Below the pieces are notes generated by a model that had not been told where the DNA came from, searched no databases, and was given only the letters and a program-made list of their open reading frames with translations. A DNA stretch of 62,361 bases from Prevotella sp. (GTDB lineage Bacteria > Bacteroidota > Bacteroidia > Bacteroidales > Bacteroidaceae), in the NCBI GenBank assembly GCA_017474515.1, contig JAFVHN010000011.1, positions 1-62,361 on the forward strand. The letters are read 5' to 3'. Of this stretch, positions 24,794 to 33,227 are shown piece after piece. The translations under genes were made by a program, and so were the position numbers. The number at the start of each line of letters is the position of its first letter. Position 1 is the first letter of the stretch.

Positions 24794-25597
24794 ATGAAAA
24801 AATTGCTTCTCTTTTTCACCCTGCTGTGCCTGATGGTTTCAGAGGCCGGCGCGCAGGCCTACCGGCAGGCCAGCGACATCAGCTATACCCGCAAGACGGA
24901 CAGCTATGCCCGTGAGCGGTTGAAACTCGACGTGTATTATCCCGAAAACAAGGCGGGATGCCCCGTCATCGTGTGGTTCCACGGCGGCGGACTGGAGGCC
25001 GGCAACAAGGAAATTCCGGCCAGCCTGAAGGAGAAAGGCCTCGTGGTGGTGGGCGTAAACTATCGCCTGCTGCCCAAGGTGACCGTTCGCGAAACGCTCG
25101 ACGATGCCGCGGAAGCCGTGGCATGGGTGTTCCGAAACATTGCCCGCTATGGCGGCGACCCTGCCAAAATAGTGGTCACGGGGCACTCCGCCGGAGGTTA
25201 TATCTCAATGTTGCTCTGCCTGAACAAGGCATGGCTGGCGGCCTATGGCACTGATGCCGACAGCGTTATGATGTATGTGCCGTTCAGCGGCCAGGCCGTC
25301 ACCCACTATAACGTGCGGAAGATGCAGGGCATTCCGCCGTTGCAGGCCACCATCGACGAGTATGCCCCCATCTTCTGGGTGCGCGGCGACTGCCCGCCCC
25401 TGGTACTCATTTGCGGCGACAGGGAGCAGGAACTCTACGGGCGCTATGACGAAAACCAGTATCTCGCGCGGATGATGAAGCTGGCCGGCCACAAGCAGAC
25501 ATACCTCTACGAGCTCGACGGACACGACCACGGCGCCATGGTAGGCCCCAGCTTCCACATCCTTGAGTCCCATTTGAAAAAGATGCTTGGCAATTGA
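24794..25597 (+). CDS. Secreted alpha/beta-hydrolase esterase
   Basis: The 267-aa protein has a signal peptide ending at SEAGAQA. It shows the oxyanion-hole motif HGGG (63-66), the nucleophile elbow GHSAGG with Ser132, a likely acid at Asp209 (ICGDRE) and a His in GHDHG (244-246). This is the carboxylesterase/lipase-like family often found removing acetyl or feruloyl groups from plant polysaccharides, but the substrate cannot be fixed from sequence. It is one of few plus-strand genes here and stands alone, with a terminator 84 bp downstream. Confidence 0.88.
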   Translation: MKKLLLFFTLLCLMVSEAGAQAYRQASDISYTRKTDSYARERLKLDVYYPENKAGCPVIVWFHGGGLEAGNKEIPASLKEKGLVVVGVNYRLLPKVTVRETLDDAAEAVAWVFRNIARYGGDPAKIVVTGHSAGGYISMLLCLNKAWLAAYGTDADSVMMYVPFSGQAVTHYNVRKMQGIPPLQATIDEYAPIFWVRGDCPPLVLICGDREQELYGRYDENQYLARMMKLAGHKQTYLYELDGHDHGAMVGPSFHILESHLKKMLGN

Positions 25598-25675
25598 TTG
25601 GCAGTTTGGGTGATAGATGGTTTGCAGCTTGAGAGATTGGGGATTGGCTGCCCGTTTTTCAACTTTTCAATATAA

Positions 25676-25735
25676 ATAAACCGCGAGCATCCTTCGGCTT
25701 TTGTGCCGGGGATGCTCGCGGTTTTGGTGTTTAAT
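25676..25735. terminator. Bidirectional terminator between esterase and 1287-aa protein genes
   Basis: CCGCGAGCATCC (25681-25692) and GGATGCTCGCGG (25710-25721) form a perfect 12-bp stem, with T runs following on both strands. It serves the convergent genes ending at 25597 and 25759. Confidence 0.88.
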
Positions 25736-25758
25736 TACGCTTAAGGATTAGGACGGCA

Positions 25759-28700
25759 TCACTTTCCTCTGCGCCGGGAATTGACAACCTTCTTGATGAT
25801 TGTAGTCCCGTCTTTCTTTTCCTTCATGATGATATTCACGCCTTCGGAAAGGTTTTCCGTCTGCACACCGGCGGCGTTGTAGTAGCGAACGCTCTTCACG
25901 TCGTCGTCGTCGGTGTTGCCGTCGATAGCGGTTGGAATGATGGCCTTGATGACGGCTCCGGGCTTCGTGTAGGCATAGTAATAAATGTCATAGTCCCTGG
26001 CATTCAAATACATTTCGTGTTGAAGGGTGAATGCCTTGTCCAGGGCATCGTAGTTAAACACGATGGCATAATAAGCACTTGACAAGAAAATAGGACCGCC
26101 ATTGTACAACCCCATGTACTGTCCGTCGGGAATGGTGAGGGTGTTTCCTTCGAGTGTGCCTTTTGCCCAGGCGTCGGGCAAAATGACAAAGTCGTCGTCG
26201 GCAGTGGCCAGTCCCTTGATGTAATAGTCGTTGCCGTCTTTCACCACTTGTACCGTAGTGGCGAAGTCGTTGGTGACGCCTCTGTGGTAAGTCGTGCCTT
26301 CATAGCTGTAGGTGGCGGGCCTGATGCCGCTGGGTGGCGTAATCGGTTCCAGTGTCGCGGATAGCGTGAACACGGTCTCGTAGTCGGCGACGCCAGTCCA
26401 CGCATTGTTATAGTCCCACACCGCACCCAACACGTGGTTCTCACTGCTGCCGTTCAGGCTGATGGTGTTGCCGTCGATGGTGAAAGTGGCCACCGACTTC
26501 GAATTGTCCATGGTGCCGACAGACGGGCTGAACGGCGCCGTTGTCCTATCGGGAATGTCCACCCAGGCCAACATCAGGCTGTGATTTTGGTCATAGACGG
26601 ACAACTTCTGATACAATGGGACGGTAAGGGTGTTGCCCTCTATCCATCCGCGGACATAAAGGTTTTCGTAAAGATTACTGACGAGGTTCGGCAGATAAAC
26701 GAAGCCGTCGTTACCATAGACAATGGCTAACAAATCATCTTGACTGGTCTTGTCGCATTGGCTGTTGTCAAGAAGCGTATAAGCGCCGCCCGAACGGGTG
26801 TAAAGCTTCACTTCACCCTCGGGAGCCTCGGTAATCGGGTTGTTCAATGGCGAATCGTCAGATTGAATGGTGAGGCCAATATAGAAACCATAATAGTTGT
26901 ATTTGTTTCGTGTAGGAGTCTCTAAGATTGCCATCGTGGAGAGGATGAATGTCTTGGCATAGCTGTTGTAGGTGAACTCTATGTCAGTGACGTTGCTGTC
27001 AAGGTCTAAGCCCACCATGTATTCCTTGCCGTTGGAGGTGGTGCCCACATATTGACCGGTGGGGAAGGTGGCTACGTTGCCGTTGATGGTTCCTTTCAAC
27101 CAGGCGTCGGGAGCATAATATGGAATGCCCTTGATATATACGTCGTTGCCGTCGAAGGCCACCTGGGCGGACCTGCTGACAGAGATGTTGTCTTCCTCGG
27201 AAGTATAGAAGTTGCCTACAATCTTCCAGCCGTCCTCTATTTCCACGCCATCGGGAACATTCACCAGTTGGTCGGGGTCTTTGTCGGCGCTGATGGTGGC
27301 ACCAATCTTCGTCATGGTATAGTAATTTGCCATGTCGCTCCGGTTACTGACATATAATACATTGCTCAGAGTGAAGAGGTCGAGGTGAGGGTTGTAGATG
27401 AACTTGACATCTTGGAGGGCATTATCGAGCGTACCCACTAAGTAAATGGGCTTATTGTTATAATAGCCCACAAATTGGCTCCGAGGTATGGTGAGGATGT
27501 TGCCGCTGAGCGTTCCCTTAACCCAGGCATAGGGCAAAATTACATTGTCGTTATCGCCGGTGGCCAGCCCCTGAATATAGACATCGTTGCCGTCTTTCAC
27601 TACGCGCACCGTGGAGGACAATGGGTAATCCTTGTCTGAATGAGTTGTTCCGTTGTAATAATAAATGACAGGAGACAGGTTGGCGGGCGGAGAAATCGGA
27701 TTGAGATTTGTCTCTGTATAGACACTCCCGTAGATGCCGGTGCCGTACCAAACATCGTAGGATGACCATACGGCGCCCAACACGTGGGTTTGGCTACTGC
27801 CGTTCAGGCGGATGGTGTTGCCGTCAATGGTGAAGGTGGCCGTTGTCGTGGAGCGGTCCACGGTGCCTACTGACGTATCCATTGGCGATGAGGTGCCGCT
27901 GGGAATATTCACCCAAGCCAAATCAAGATTGTTCCCGGGGTTGTAGTAAATGCTCTGAGGCAACGGGAAGGTTAGCAAGTTGCCTTCTTTTGTGCCACGG
28001 ATATACATGTTTGTGGGGAAACCAGATATGGGGTTGTACATATAAACGTAACCGTCGTAGCCGTAAACGATGGAGATGTAGCCTTCCTGTTGGCCTAACT
28101 CAGCCTGGTGATCATTGTTTAGTTTAAAGACGCTACCAGAGCGCGTGTAGTATTTTGTCACGCCATCGGGAGCTTTGGAAATCAGGCCGACGACTTCCGA
28201 CCCTCCATAATAAGTTTGGCCGTCGCAGGCTGTGACGGGATAGTTCCAACGGCCTTCAACCTCTTCGGCGTTCACCGCCATGCCATCGGCACCGGCAATC
28301 AGCTTGTTGCTGTTGGATGGCACCGTGGTGGAGTTTTCATACAGATAATAGGTTTCGGTGACGGTGCCGCTGGCAGTGCTGCCGTCATTGCTCAGTATGA
28401 TGGGATGATACTTGCCGCCGCTTGAGGGCGAGAAAGTGCCTTTGAACAGACTTTGGGTGATGGTGAACTCCAAATCATCGCACCAGCCCACCAGTCCGGC
28501 GGCAAAGACGTTGAAGCCGCTGATGGTTCCGGCGAAGTAACAGCGGTTCATTGTCAGACGGTCTTTCCCGCCATGGCCAACAATTCCGCCGACATAGCCC
28601 ACACCCGTGACATCAGTGTACACTCCGCAGCCATAGATGGCACTATTTCCGGTACAAGTTCCCACAAGCCCGGCAGCATGGTAGCCTCGGCCGTTTACGG

Positions 28701-29622
28701 TGCCTCTGACAATGAGGCCTGAGATGGTGGAGTTGGAAATCTTGCGGAAAGGAGCCGCTATCTGTGCCGAGGCGGAGTTGCCAGACGACGCTTCCGGACC
28801 GGTCATGTTTACGGTGAGGGTATGGTATTCACCGTTAAACACACCACTGAAGGGATGATCTGCGTCGCCCACCATGGTCGTCACGCCGCTGACATTATTT
28901 ACGAGTTTGAAATATTTCCCACTATAGCTGTTCCCATTGTTGACATTGGCCGCGAATTGGTTCCAACTCTCCAGATTATGAATGACATAGGGTTCATTCG
29001 CGGTGCCATAACCCTGAATGATGGGGGGCGGATTGGTGGTGAAGTGCATGTAGATGTATTCGCCACCGGCTCCTTTATTGAGGTCGTAGCCGGTTGAGCC
29101 GCCATTCACGCCAACGGCACCGGATTGGTTGGCGTTGAAGGAGATACTGGTAACGGCACGCTTGTCGGGGAAAGCATCAGTGGTGTAGTAGAGATGGATG
29201 TAGTCGCCGCCGCAACCATGGTTCAGGTCGCCTTTCGAATTTATAAAAGTTGCGGTTCCATCGCAGCTTGCAAGTTGATAATGGCGGCCATTGTGGTAAA
29301 CATTGTTCGGAGCATTTTCTTCATTACTGATGTAAAAGTCGGTAATGTACTCATAGGTACCATTCAAAGTGCTTGGGCGTGTTGAGTAAAGCAGATAAAT
29401 GTAAAAGCCACTGGCGCCAGCATTCAAATCTTTATCGACAACCTTCCACCCCTGGTCTTGGTAATTATCCTTGAGGTCTTCTATTTGATGTTTGGTCATG
29501 GAACCAATGACCTTTACATAAGTGATGTATTCCGTTGCCAACGCCGGCAACACAGAGAAAATGGCGAGAAAAACGCTGAGCGTCAGCCTTGCGAAATTGC
29601 GGTTTGGAGATTTTGGCAGCAT
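25759..29622 (-). CDS. Large secreted repeat protein with MABP-like and GLUG-like regions
   Basis: The 1287-aa protein has a signal peptide (ending LPALATE). Residues of about 30-205 contain three related segments, DLNAGASGFYIYLLYST, DLNHGCGGDYIHLYYTT and DLNKGAGGEYIYMHFTT, the hallmark of the MABP beta-prism. A region at about 210-430 resembles GLUG-type beta-helix repeats (AAGLVGTCTGNSAIYGC, GYVGGIVGHGG). The rest is two long copies of a beta-rich block, each with TATFTIDGNTI.LNGSS and VLGAVW; related shorter segments lie between them. The end, VRYYNAAGVQTENLSEGVNI, resembles a sorting tail. An adhesin or glycan-binding surface protein is likely; no enzyme motif is visible. Confidence 0.78.
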   Translation of the reverse strand: MLPKSPNRNFARLTLSVFLAIFSVLPALATEYITYVKVIGSMTKHQIEDLKDNYQDQGWKVVDKDLNAGASGFYIYLLYSTRPSTLNGTYEYITDFYISNEENAPNNVYHNGRHYQLASCDGTATFINSKGDLNHGCGGDYIHLYYTTDAFPDKRAVTSISFNANQSGAVGVNGGSTGYDLNKGAGGEYIYMHFTTNPPPIIQGYGTANEPYVIHNLESWNQFAANVNNGNSYSGKYFKLVNNVSGVTTMVGDADHPFSGVFNGEYHTLTVNMTGPEASSGNSASAQIAAPFRKISNSTISGLIVRGTVNGRGYHAAGLVGTCTGNSAIYGCGVYTDVTGVGYVGGIVGHGGKDRLTMNRCYFAGTISGFNVFAAGLVGWCDDLEFTITQSLFKGTFSPSSGGKYHPIILSNDGSTASGTVTETYYLYENSTTVPSNSNKLIAGADGMAVNAEEVEGRWNYPVTACDGQTYYGGSEVVGLISKAPDGVTKYYTRSGSVFKLNNDHQAELGQQEGYISIVYGYDGYVYMYNPISGFPTNMYIRGTKEGNLLTFPLPQSIYYNPGNNLDLAWVNIPSGTSSPMDTSVGTVDRSTTTATFTIDGNTIRLNGSSQTHVLGAVWSSYDVWYGTGIYGSVYTETNLNPISPPANLSPVIYYYNGTTHSDKDYPLSSTVRVVKDGNDVYIQGLATGDNDNVILPYAWVKGTLSGNILTIPRSQFVGYYNNKPIYLVGTLDNALQDVKFIYNPHLDLFTLSNVLYVSNRSDMANYYTMTKIGATISADKDPDQLVNVPDGVEIEDGWKIVGNFYTSEEDNISVSRSAQVAFDGNDVYIKGIPYYAPDAWLKGTINGNVATFPTGQYVGTTSNGKEYMVGLDLDSNVTDIEFTYNSYAKTFILSTMAILETPTRNKYNYYGFYIGLTIQSDDSPLNNPITEAPEGEVKLYTRSGGAYTLLDNSQCDKTSQDDLLAIVYGNDGFVYLPNLVSNLYENLYVRGWIEGNTLTVPLYQKLSVYDQNHSLMLAWVDIPDRTTAPFSPSVGTMDNSKSVATFTIDGNTISLNGSSENHVLGAVWDYNNAWTGVADYETVFTLSATLEPITPPSGIRPATYSYEGTTYHRGVTNDFATTVQVVKDGNDYYIKGLATADDDFVILPDAWAKGTLEGNTLTIPDGQYMGLYNGGPIFLSSAYYAIVFNYDALDKAFTLQHEMYLNARDYDIYYYAYTKPGAVIKAIIPTAIDGNTDDDDVKSVRYYNAAGVQTENLSEGVNIIMKEKKDGTTIIKKVVNSRRRGK

Positions 29623-29650
29623 AATAGTAGCAGTTTAAAGATTTTTGCCA

Positions 29651-29693
29651 CAAATATACAACAAATTGTTGAAACTGCCAACAGTTTGTTGTA
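29651..29693 (-). promoter_or_regulatory. Promoter -7 box with adjacent inverted repeat for the 1287-aa protein gene
   Basis: TATATTTG (29651-29658) reads on the minus strand 28 bp upstream of the start. Immediately upstream, ACAACAAATTGTTG and CAACAGTTTGTTGT form a 14-bp inverted repeat with one mismatch (29659-29693), covering the -33 region; this is a candidate operator. Confidence 0.5.
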
Positions 29694-29830
29694 TATATTT
29701 TTTACTACAACCTATGTTTTTTATTCATTGCGAAGGAACCGAAAAACATGGCTTTATATATTTCCTTTGCCACTTCAGAACTACACCCTGTTCAAGTATA
29801 AAAAAGGAAAAGAATAATCTTTTCCTGATT

Positions 29831-29868
29831 AAAAAAAAGCGGGCGCGAGGTGTCGCGTCCGCTTTTTT
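29831..29868. terminator. Terminator downstream of the BI-1 gene
   Basis: GCGGGCGCGA - GGTG - TCGCGTCCGC is flanked by A8 and T6, so it can act on both strands. It lies 22 bases past the BI-1 stop codon. Confidence 0.88.
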
Positions 29869-29889
29869 AAGGTCTTTTGCAAATACTCT

Positions 29890-30618
29890 TTACCTCCTGT
29901 CGCCGAGAATGCGGAGAAGATGGAGGAAGAGGTTGATGAAGTCGAGGTAGAGCATGAGCGAACCCATGAGCGCTATCTTCTGCGTGCTGTCGTTTACCGA
30001 GTCGGCATCGATCAGCATCTGCTTGATTTTCTGAGCGTCGTAGGCGGTGAGGCCGACAAATACGATGACGCCGGCATAGCTCACGATGAGTGAAAGCATG
30101 CTGCTGTGCATGAAAATGTTCACTACCGAGGCGATGATGATGCCGATGAGTGCCATGAAAAGGATTTTACCCCAGCTTGTCAGGTCTTTCTTCGTGAAAT
30201 AACCGTAGGCGGCCATGGCGGCAAAGGTTCCTGCGGTGATGAAGAACACCTTTGTGATCGACTCCGCGGTGTAGATGAGGAAAATGCTTGCAAGGGTTAC
30301 GCCGTTGAGCACCGAGTAGAGCACGAACATCAGCGTGGCAGTGGTGAGCGACAGCTTGTTAATGGCTGCACTGAGCGCTATCACCAGCACCAGTTCGGCA
30401 ATACAAAGGCCGATGATGAGGCCGCTCGAAGTGAAAAGCGTGGAAATAATGCCGGGACTGTTGGCCACGAACCACGATGTGAAGCCGGTAATGGCCAGCG
30501 CCAGGGCCATCCAAGTATAGACCTTGCGCATGAGAACCGGGAAGGCGAGACTTCTGTCCCAGCGGCTTTCCGCCACTTCACCGTTGACTACTTGATTTTG
30601 AAATTGCTGTAAATCCAT
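29890..30618 (-). CDS. Bax inhibitor-1/YccA family inner membrane protein
   Basis: The 242-aa protein has seven predicted membrane helices from about residue 30 to the C-terminus, among them VYTWMALALAITGFTSWFV and MALIGIIIASVVNIFM, and the family motifs FITAGTFAAMAAYGYFTKKDL and GLTAYDAQKIKQM. BI-1 proteins are pH-sensitive calcium leak channels in some bacteria and modulate membrane-protein turnover in others. It is a housekeeping gene with no functional tie to its neighbours, monocistronic by its terminator. Confidence 0.93.
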   Translation of the reverse strand: MDLQQFQNQVVNGEVAESRWDRSLAFPVLMRKVYTWMALALAITGFTSWFVANSPGIISTLFTSSGLIIGLCIAELVLVIALSAAINKLSLTTATLMFVLYSVLNGVTLASIFLIYTAESITKVFFITAGTFAAMAAYGYFTKKDLTSWGKILFMALIGIIIASVVNIFMHSSMLSLIVSYAGVIVFVGLTAYDAQKIKQMLIDADSVNDSTQKIALMGSLMLYLDFINLFLHLLRILGDRR

Positions 30619-30690
30619 TTTCTTCTATTATAATTATGGTGTGAAACATTTAATGCCTTGGAAGCAAAAATCATGCCAGATGATGATATG

Positions 30691-31629
30691 TCAAATTGTC
30701 CACTCGTAGGTGTCGTAGCATACGCCGCGCCCTCCAAAGCCTTCTTTTTGGAAAATCAGCGGCTCGTTGAGGTTGTCGCCATGCTCTTCGGTTGATTTCC
30801 CAAAGTCGAAATAAGGCATGTGGCGGTAGTCGTGGTGCATGATGCGGTCGTAGATGAGGTCGATGACGCCCAGCGCCTTTCCCTCGGGGGTGGCCGAACT
30901 ATACTGTGCGTGAACCACTTGCGGCGACAGGTAGAGCATCACTCCGCCCAATGTCTGCCCGTCCTTGCGTGCCACATAGAGCGGCATGTTCGGGCGGAAA
31001 CGTGAGCGCAACAGCCGTATCTCTTCAAGGGTGTGAACGGGCCGGATGCCGTATTTCGTGCCGAGGTTGTTGGTGAGCACCTGCCAGAAAGGTGCTTCGT
31101 CGTCGGTCAGTTCCACGATGACACCGGCATCGGCGGCTTTCCTCACTCCGCGCCTTCTCAACCTGCTCCACCTGATGTCCTTTTGCAGGAAGATGGTGGT
31201 GGAAATTTCCCTTGAGGCCAGCGTCATCTTGCATTGTCGGAACATGGCGTAGAGGTCTTCCTCGGCGGGCACCTGATGGTAAATCCAGGGAATGGCCTTG
31301 TATTCCACGCGTTTGACGCCCTCACTCCTGAGGTAGTCGTTCATTTCGCCAAATAGCGTCACGGTGTTGGCGGCCGTGGCCTGCAGGTCGGTCACCAGTC
31401 CGCCGTAGGTGAGCCCGCGGTGGGAACAGAGCGTCGCCCCGTCGATGTTGGCCGGCAGAACGGCATAGAGCCGGCCGCCACGGTAGAACATCAGTGAATG
31501 GTCGGCGAAGCGGTCGCTATGGTAGTCCATGTAGTTGCGGTCGAAGAGGAATGTGCCGTTCTTCGACTGAGCCACGAAGCGGTTCCACTCGCTGCTCCGG
31601 CTTGCGTCATACCTTACGATGTCGAACAT
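30691..31629 (-). CDS. FemAB/GNAT-like acyltransferase
   Basis: The 312-aa cytoplasmic protein shows a GNAT fold of the FemAB-related kind (PF13480-like): SKNGTFLFDRNYMDYHSDRF near the N-terminus, an internal ISTTIFLQKDI strand with basic LRRRGVRKA, and ARKDGQTLGGVMLYL with YFDFGKSTEEHG near the C-terminus. It starts 16 bp after rfbB on the same strand, so a job in acylating a dTDP-sugar or adding a residue to a surface polysaccharide is plausible. Peptidoglycan bridge synthesis is the alternative within this superfamily. Confidence 0.78.
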   Translation of the reverse strand: MFDIVRYDASRSSEWNRFVAQSKNGTFLFDRNYMDYHSDRFADHSLMFYRGGRLYAVLPANIDGATLCSHRGLTYGGLVTDLQATAANTVTLFGEMNDYLRSEGVKRVEYKAIPWIYHQVPAEEDLYAMFRQCKMTLASREISTTIFLQKDIRWSRLRRRGVRKAADAGVIVELTDDEAPFWQVLTNNLGTKYGIRPVHTLEEIRLLRSRFRPNMPLYVARKDGQTLGGVMLYLSPQVVHAQYSSATPEGKALGVIDLIYDRIMHHDYRHMPYFDFGKSTEEHGDNLNEPLIFQKEGFGGRGVCYDTYEWTI

Positions 31630-31645
31630 GAATGTTGGCTTTTTC

Positions 31646-32794
31646 TCAACGGTTGCCGTACATCTGTTCGTAGTATTTCTGGTAGTCGCCGCTGGTCACT
31701 TCCTCAATCCAGTCCTGATGCTCCAGGTTCCACCTGATGGTTTTCACGATGCCGTCCTTGAACATGGTTTCGGGGAACCATCCCAGTTCCTCCTTGATTT
31801 TCGTGGGGTCGATGGCATAGCGCATGTCGTGCCCCAGCCGGTCGGCCACGTAGGTGATGAGGTCGTCGTTGATCCAGTCGATGCTGATGTCGCCGTTCTC
31901 GTCTTTCACCTGCTTCTTGAGGACCTGTCGCAACTGTTTGTCGGCGGCCATCATGTCGTGGATGGTCTTGATGGTGAGCTTCACGATGTCAATGTTCTTC
32001 ATTTCGTTGTGGCCTCCCACGTTATAGACCTCTCCCTCGCGTCCTTCGCGCACCACCAGGTCGATGGCCTTGCAGTGGTCTTCCACATAGAGCCAGTCGC
32101 GCACGTTCTCCCCGCGTCCATAGACCGGCAACGGTTTTCCGCTGAGAATGTTGTTGATAATCAGTGGAATGAGCTTTTCGGGGAAATGGTAGGGACCGTA
32201 GTTGTTGGAACAGCGGGTGATGCTCACCGGTGCATGGTAGGTGTCGGCGTAGGCCTTCACAATCATGTCGGCCGAGGTCTTCGATGCGCTATAAGGGCTG
32301 TGCGGGCACAGGGGTGTGTCTTCGCGGAAGAAGCCTTCGGCCCCCAGCGAGCCATAGACCTCGTCGGTGGACACCTGGTGGAAACGTTTTCCCGACATCC
32401 ACACTGGATAGCCGTCGTCGCCTTTTCCCACCACCCATGCCTGCCTTGCGGCGTCGAGCATGTTCTGAGTGCCGAGGATGTTGACCGAGAGGAAGAGCTG
32501 CGGATCCTCTATGGAGCGGTCCACATGGCTCTCGGCGGCGAAGTTCACTACGAAGTCCACGTCGTTTTCGGCAAAGAGGCGGTTCACCAGTGCGCGGTCG
32601 CGGATGTCGCCTTTCACGAAGATGCAACGTTCGCCGTCGATGTCGTCCTTGATGGTGCCCAGGTTGCCGGCGTAGGTGAGGGCGTCGAGCACGATGACGC
32701 GGATGTCGTCGTGCTCATATTTCTTGTGGAGCAGGTATTTCACGTAGTTGGCTCCGATGAATCCTGCACCGCCAGTCACTAAATAGGTCTTCAT
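31646..32794 (-). CDS. rfbB: dTDP-glucose 4,6-dehydratase
   Basis: This 382-aa short-chain dehydrogenase/reductase makes dTDP-4-keto-6-deoxyglucose, the precursor of rhamnose and other deoxysugars of surface polysaccharides. It has the NAD-binding GGAGFIG (8-14), NFAAESHVDRSI (84-95), STDEVYG with Asp144 and Glu145, and the YSASK motif with Tyr168 and Lys172. Length is slightly above the usual 350-360. rfbA, rfbC and rfbD are not in the window. The FemAB-like gene follows it directly. Confidence 0.95.
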   Translation of the reverse strand: MKTYLVTGGAGFIGANYVKYLLHKKYEHDDIRVIVLDALTYAGNLGTIKDDIDGERCIFVKGDIRDRALVNRLFAENDVDFVVNFAAESHVDRSIEDPQLFLSVNILGTQNMLDAARQAWVVGKGDDGYPVWMSGKRFHQVSTDEVYGSLGAEGFFREDTPLCPHSPYSASKTSADMIVKAYADTYHAPVSITRCSNNYGPYHFPEKLIPLIINNILSGKPLPVYGRGENVRDWLYVEDHCKAIDLVVREGREGEVYNVGGHNEMKNIDIVKLTIKTIHDMMAADKQLRQVLKKQVKDENGDISIDWINDDLITYVADRLGHDMRYAIDPTKIKEELGWFPETMFKDGIVKTIRWNLEHQDWIEEVTSGDYQKYYEQMYGNR

Positions 32795-32878
32795 GTTTTT
32801 TCCTTTTTGTTGTTAAGTAGTAGGGGGCACGGGCGGATTGTTCACATGTTGGCCGCCGGTGCTTCCCTTTTTTCACTG

Positions 32879-32886
32879 CAAAGATA
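32879..32886 (-). promoter_or_regulatory. Promoter -7 box (TATCTTTG) for rfbB
   Basis: TATCTTTG on the minus strand lies 85 bp upstream of the rfbB start. Confidence 0.5.
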
Positions 32887-32958
32887 ATGAAAAATTTTGT
32901 TATGCGTGCAAAAAAAGGGGGTATTTATGCCATAAAGGGACGAAAAGGGGCTTTTCAA

Positions 32959-32992
32959 CCAAGAAGGCCGCGCTTGGGGCGCAGCCTTCTTG
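32959..32992 (-). terminator. Hairpin after the 64-aa peptide gene
   Basis: CCAAGAAGGC (32959-32968) and GCCTTCTTGG (32983-32992) form a perfect stem extended by GCGC/GGCGC pairing. The following minus-strand sequence TTGAAAAG has only a short T tract, so termination may be weak. It lies 25 bases after the stop at 33018. Confidence 0.6.
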
Positions 32993-33017
32993 GTCATTAT
33001 GCAGGGTTGTGGGAAAT

Positions 33018-33212
33018 TCAAAGTTCCTCCTCGTCGTCTTTCCAAAGGTCGGGATTGGGGTTGTCGCTATCTTCCTCCTCAAAGATGATGCTGGGACGGG
33101 CTTCAATGTCCCCGCTGTTCTCTTGGCTCCAGTGCACGGGGAACCCGTCCATCAAGTCATAGCGCAGACCTACCACGGCAATGTGTGGGGCTTCATATTG
33201 TATCTTCTTCAT
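33018..33212 (-). CDS. Small acidic peptide of the MKK..YEAP type
   Basis: The 64-aa peptide begins MKKIQYEAPHIAVVGLRYDL and ends in a strongly acidic tail (EEEDSDNPNP, KDDEEEL). Its start lies 15 bases after the stop codon of the large CHB_HEX_C-repeat protein, so the two are co-transcribed. Short peptides starting MKK.Y.AP are common in Prevotella and Bacteroides and are often left unannotated; their function is unknown. No cysteines or membrane helix are present. A start four codons upstream (33224) is less likely. Confidence 0.65.
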   Translation of the reverse strand: MKKIQYEAPHIAVVGLRYDLMDGFPVHWSQENSGDIEARPSIIFEEEDSDNPNPDLWKDDEEEL

Positions 33213-33227
33213 AGCTTTCGGCAACAG

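Noticed and set aside
30691-32794. Complete dTDP-rhamnose biosynthesis cluster
   Set aside because: Only rfbB is present with an acyltransferase; rfbA, rfbC and rfbD are absent.
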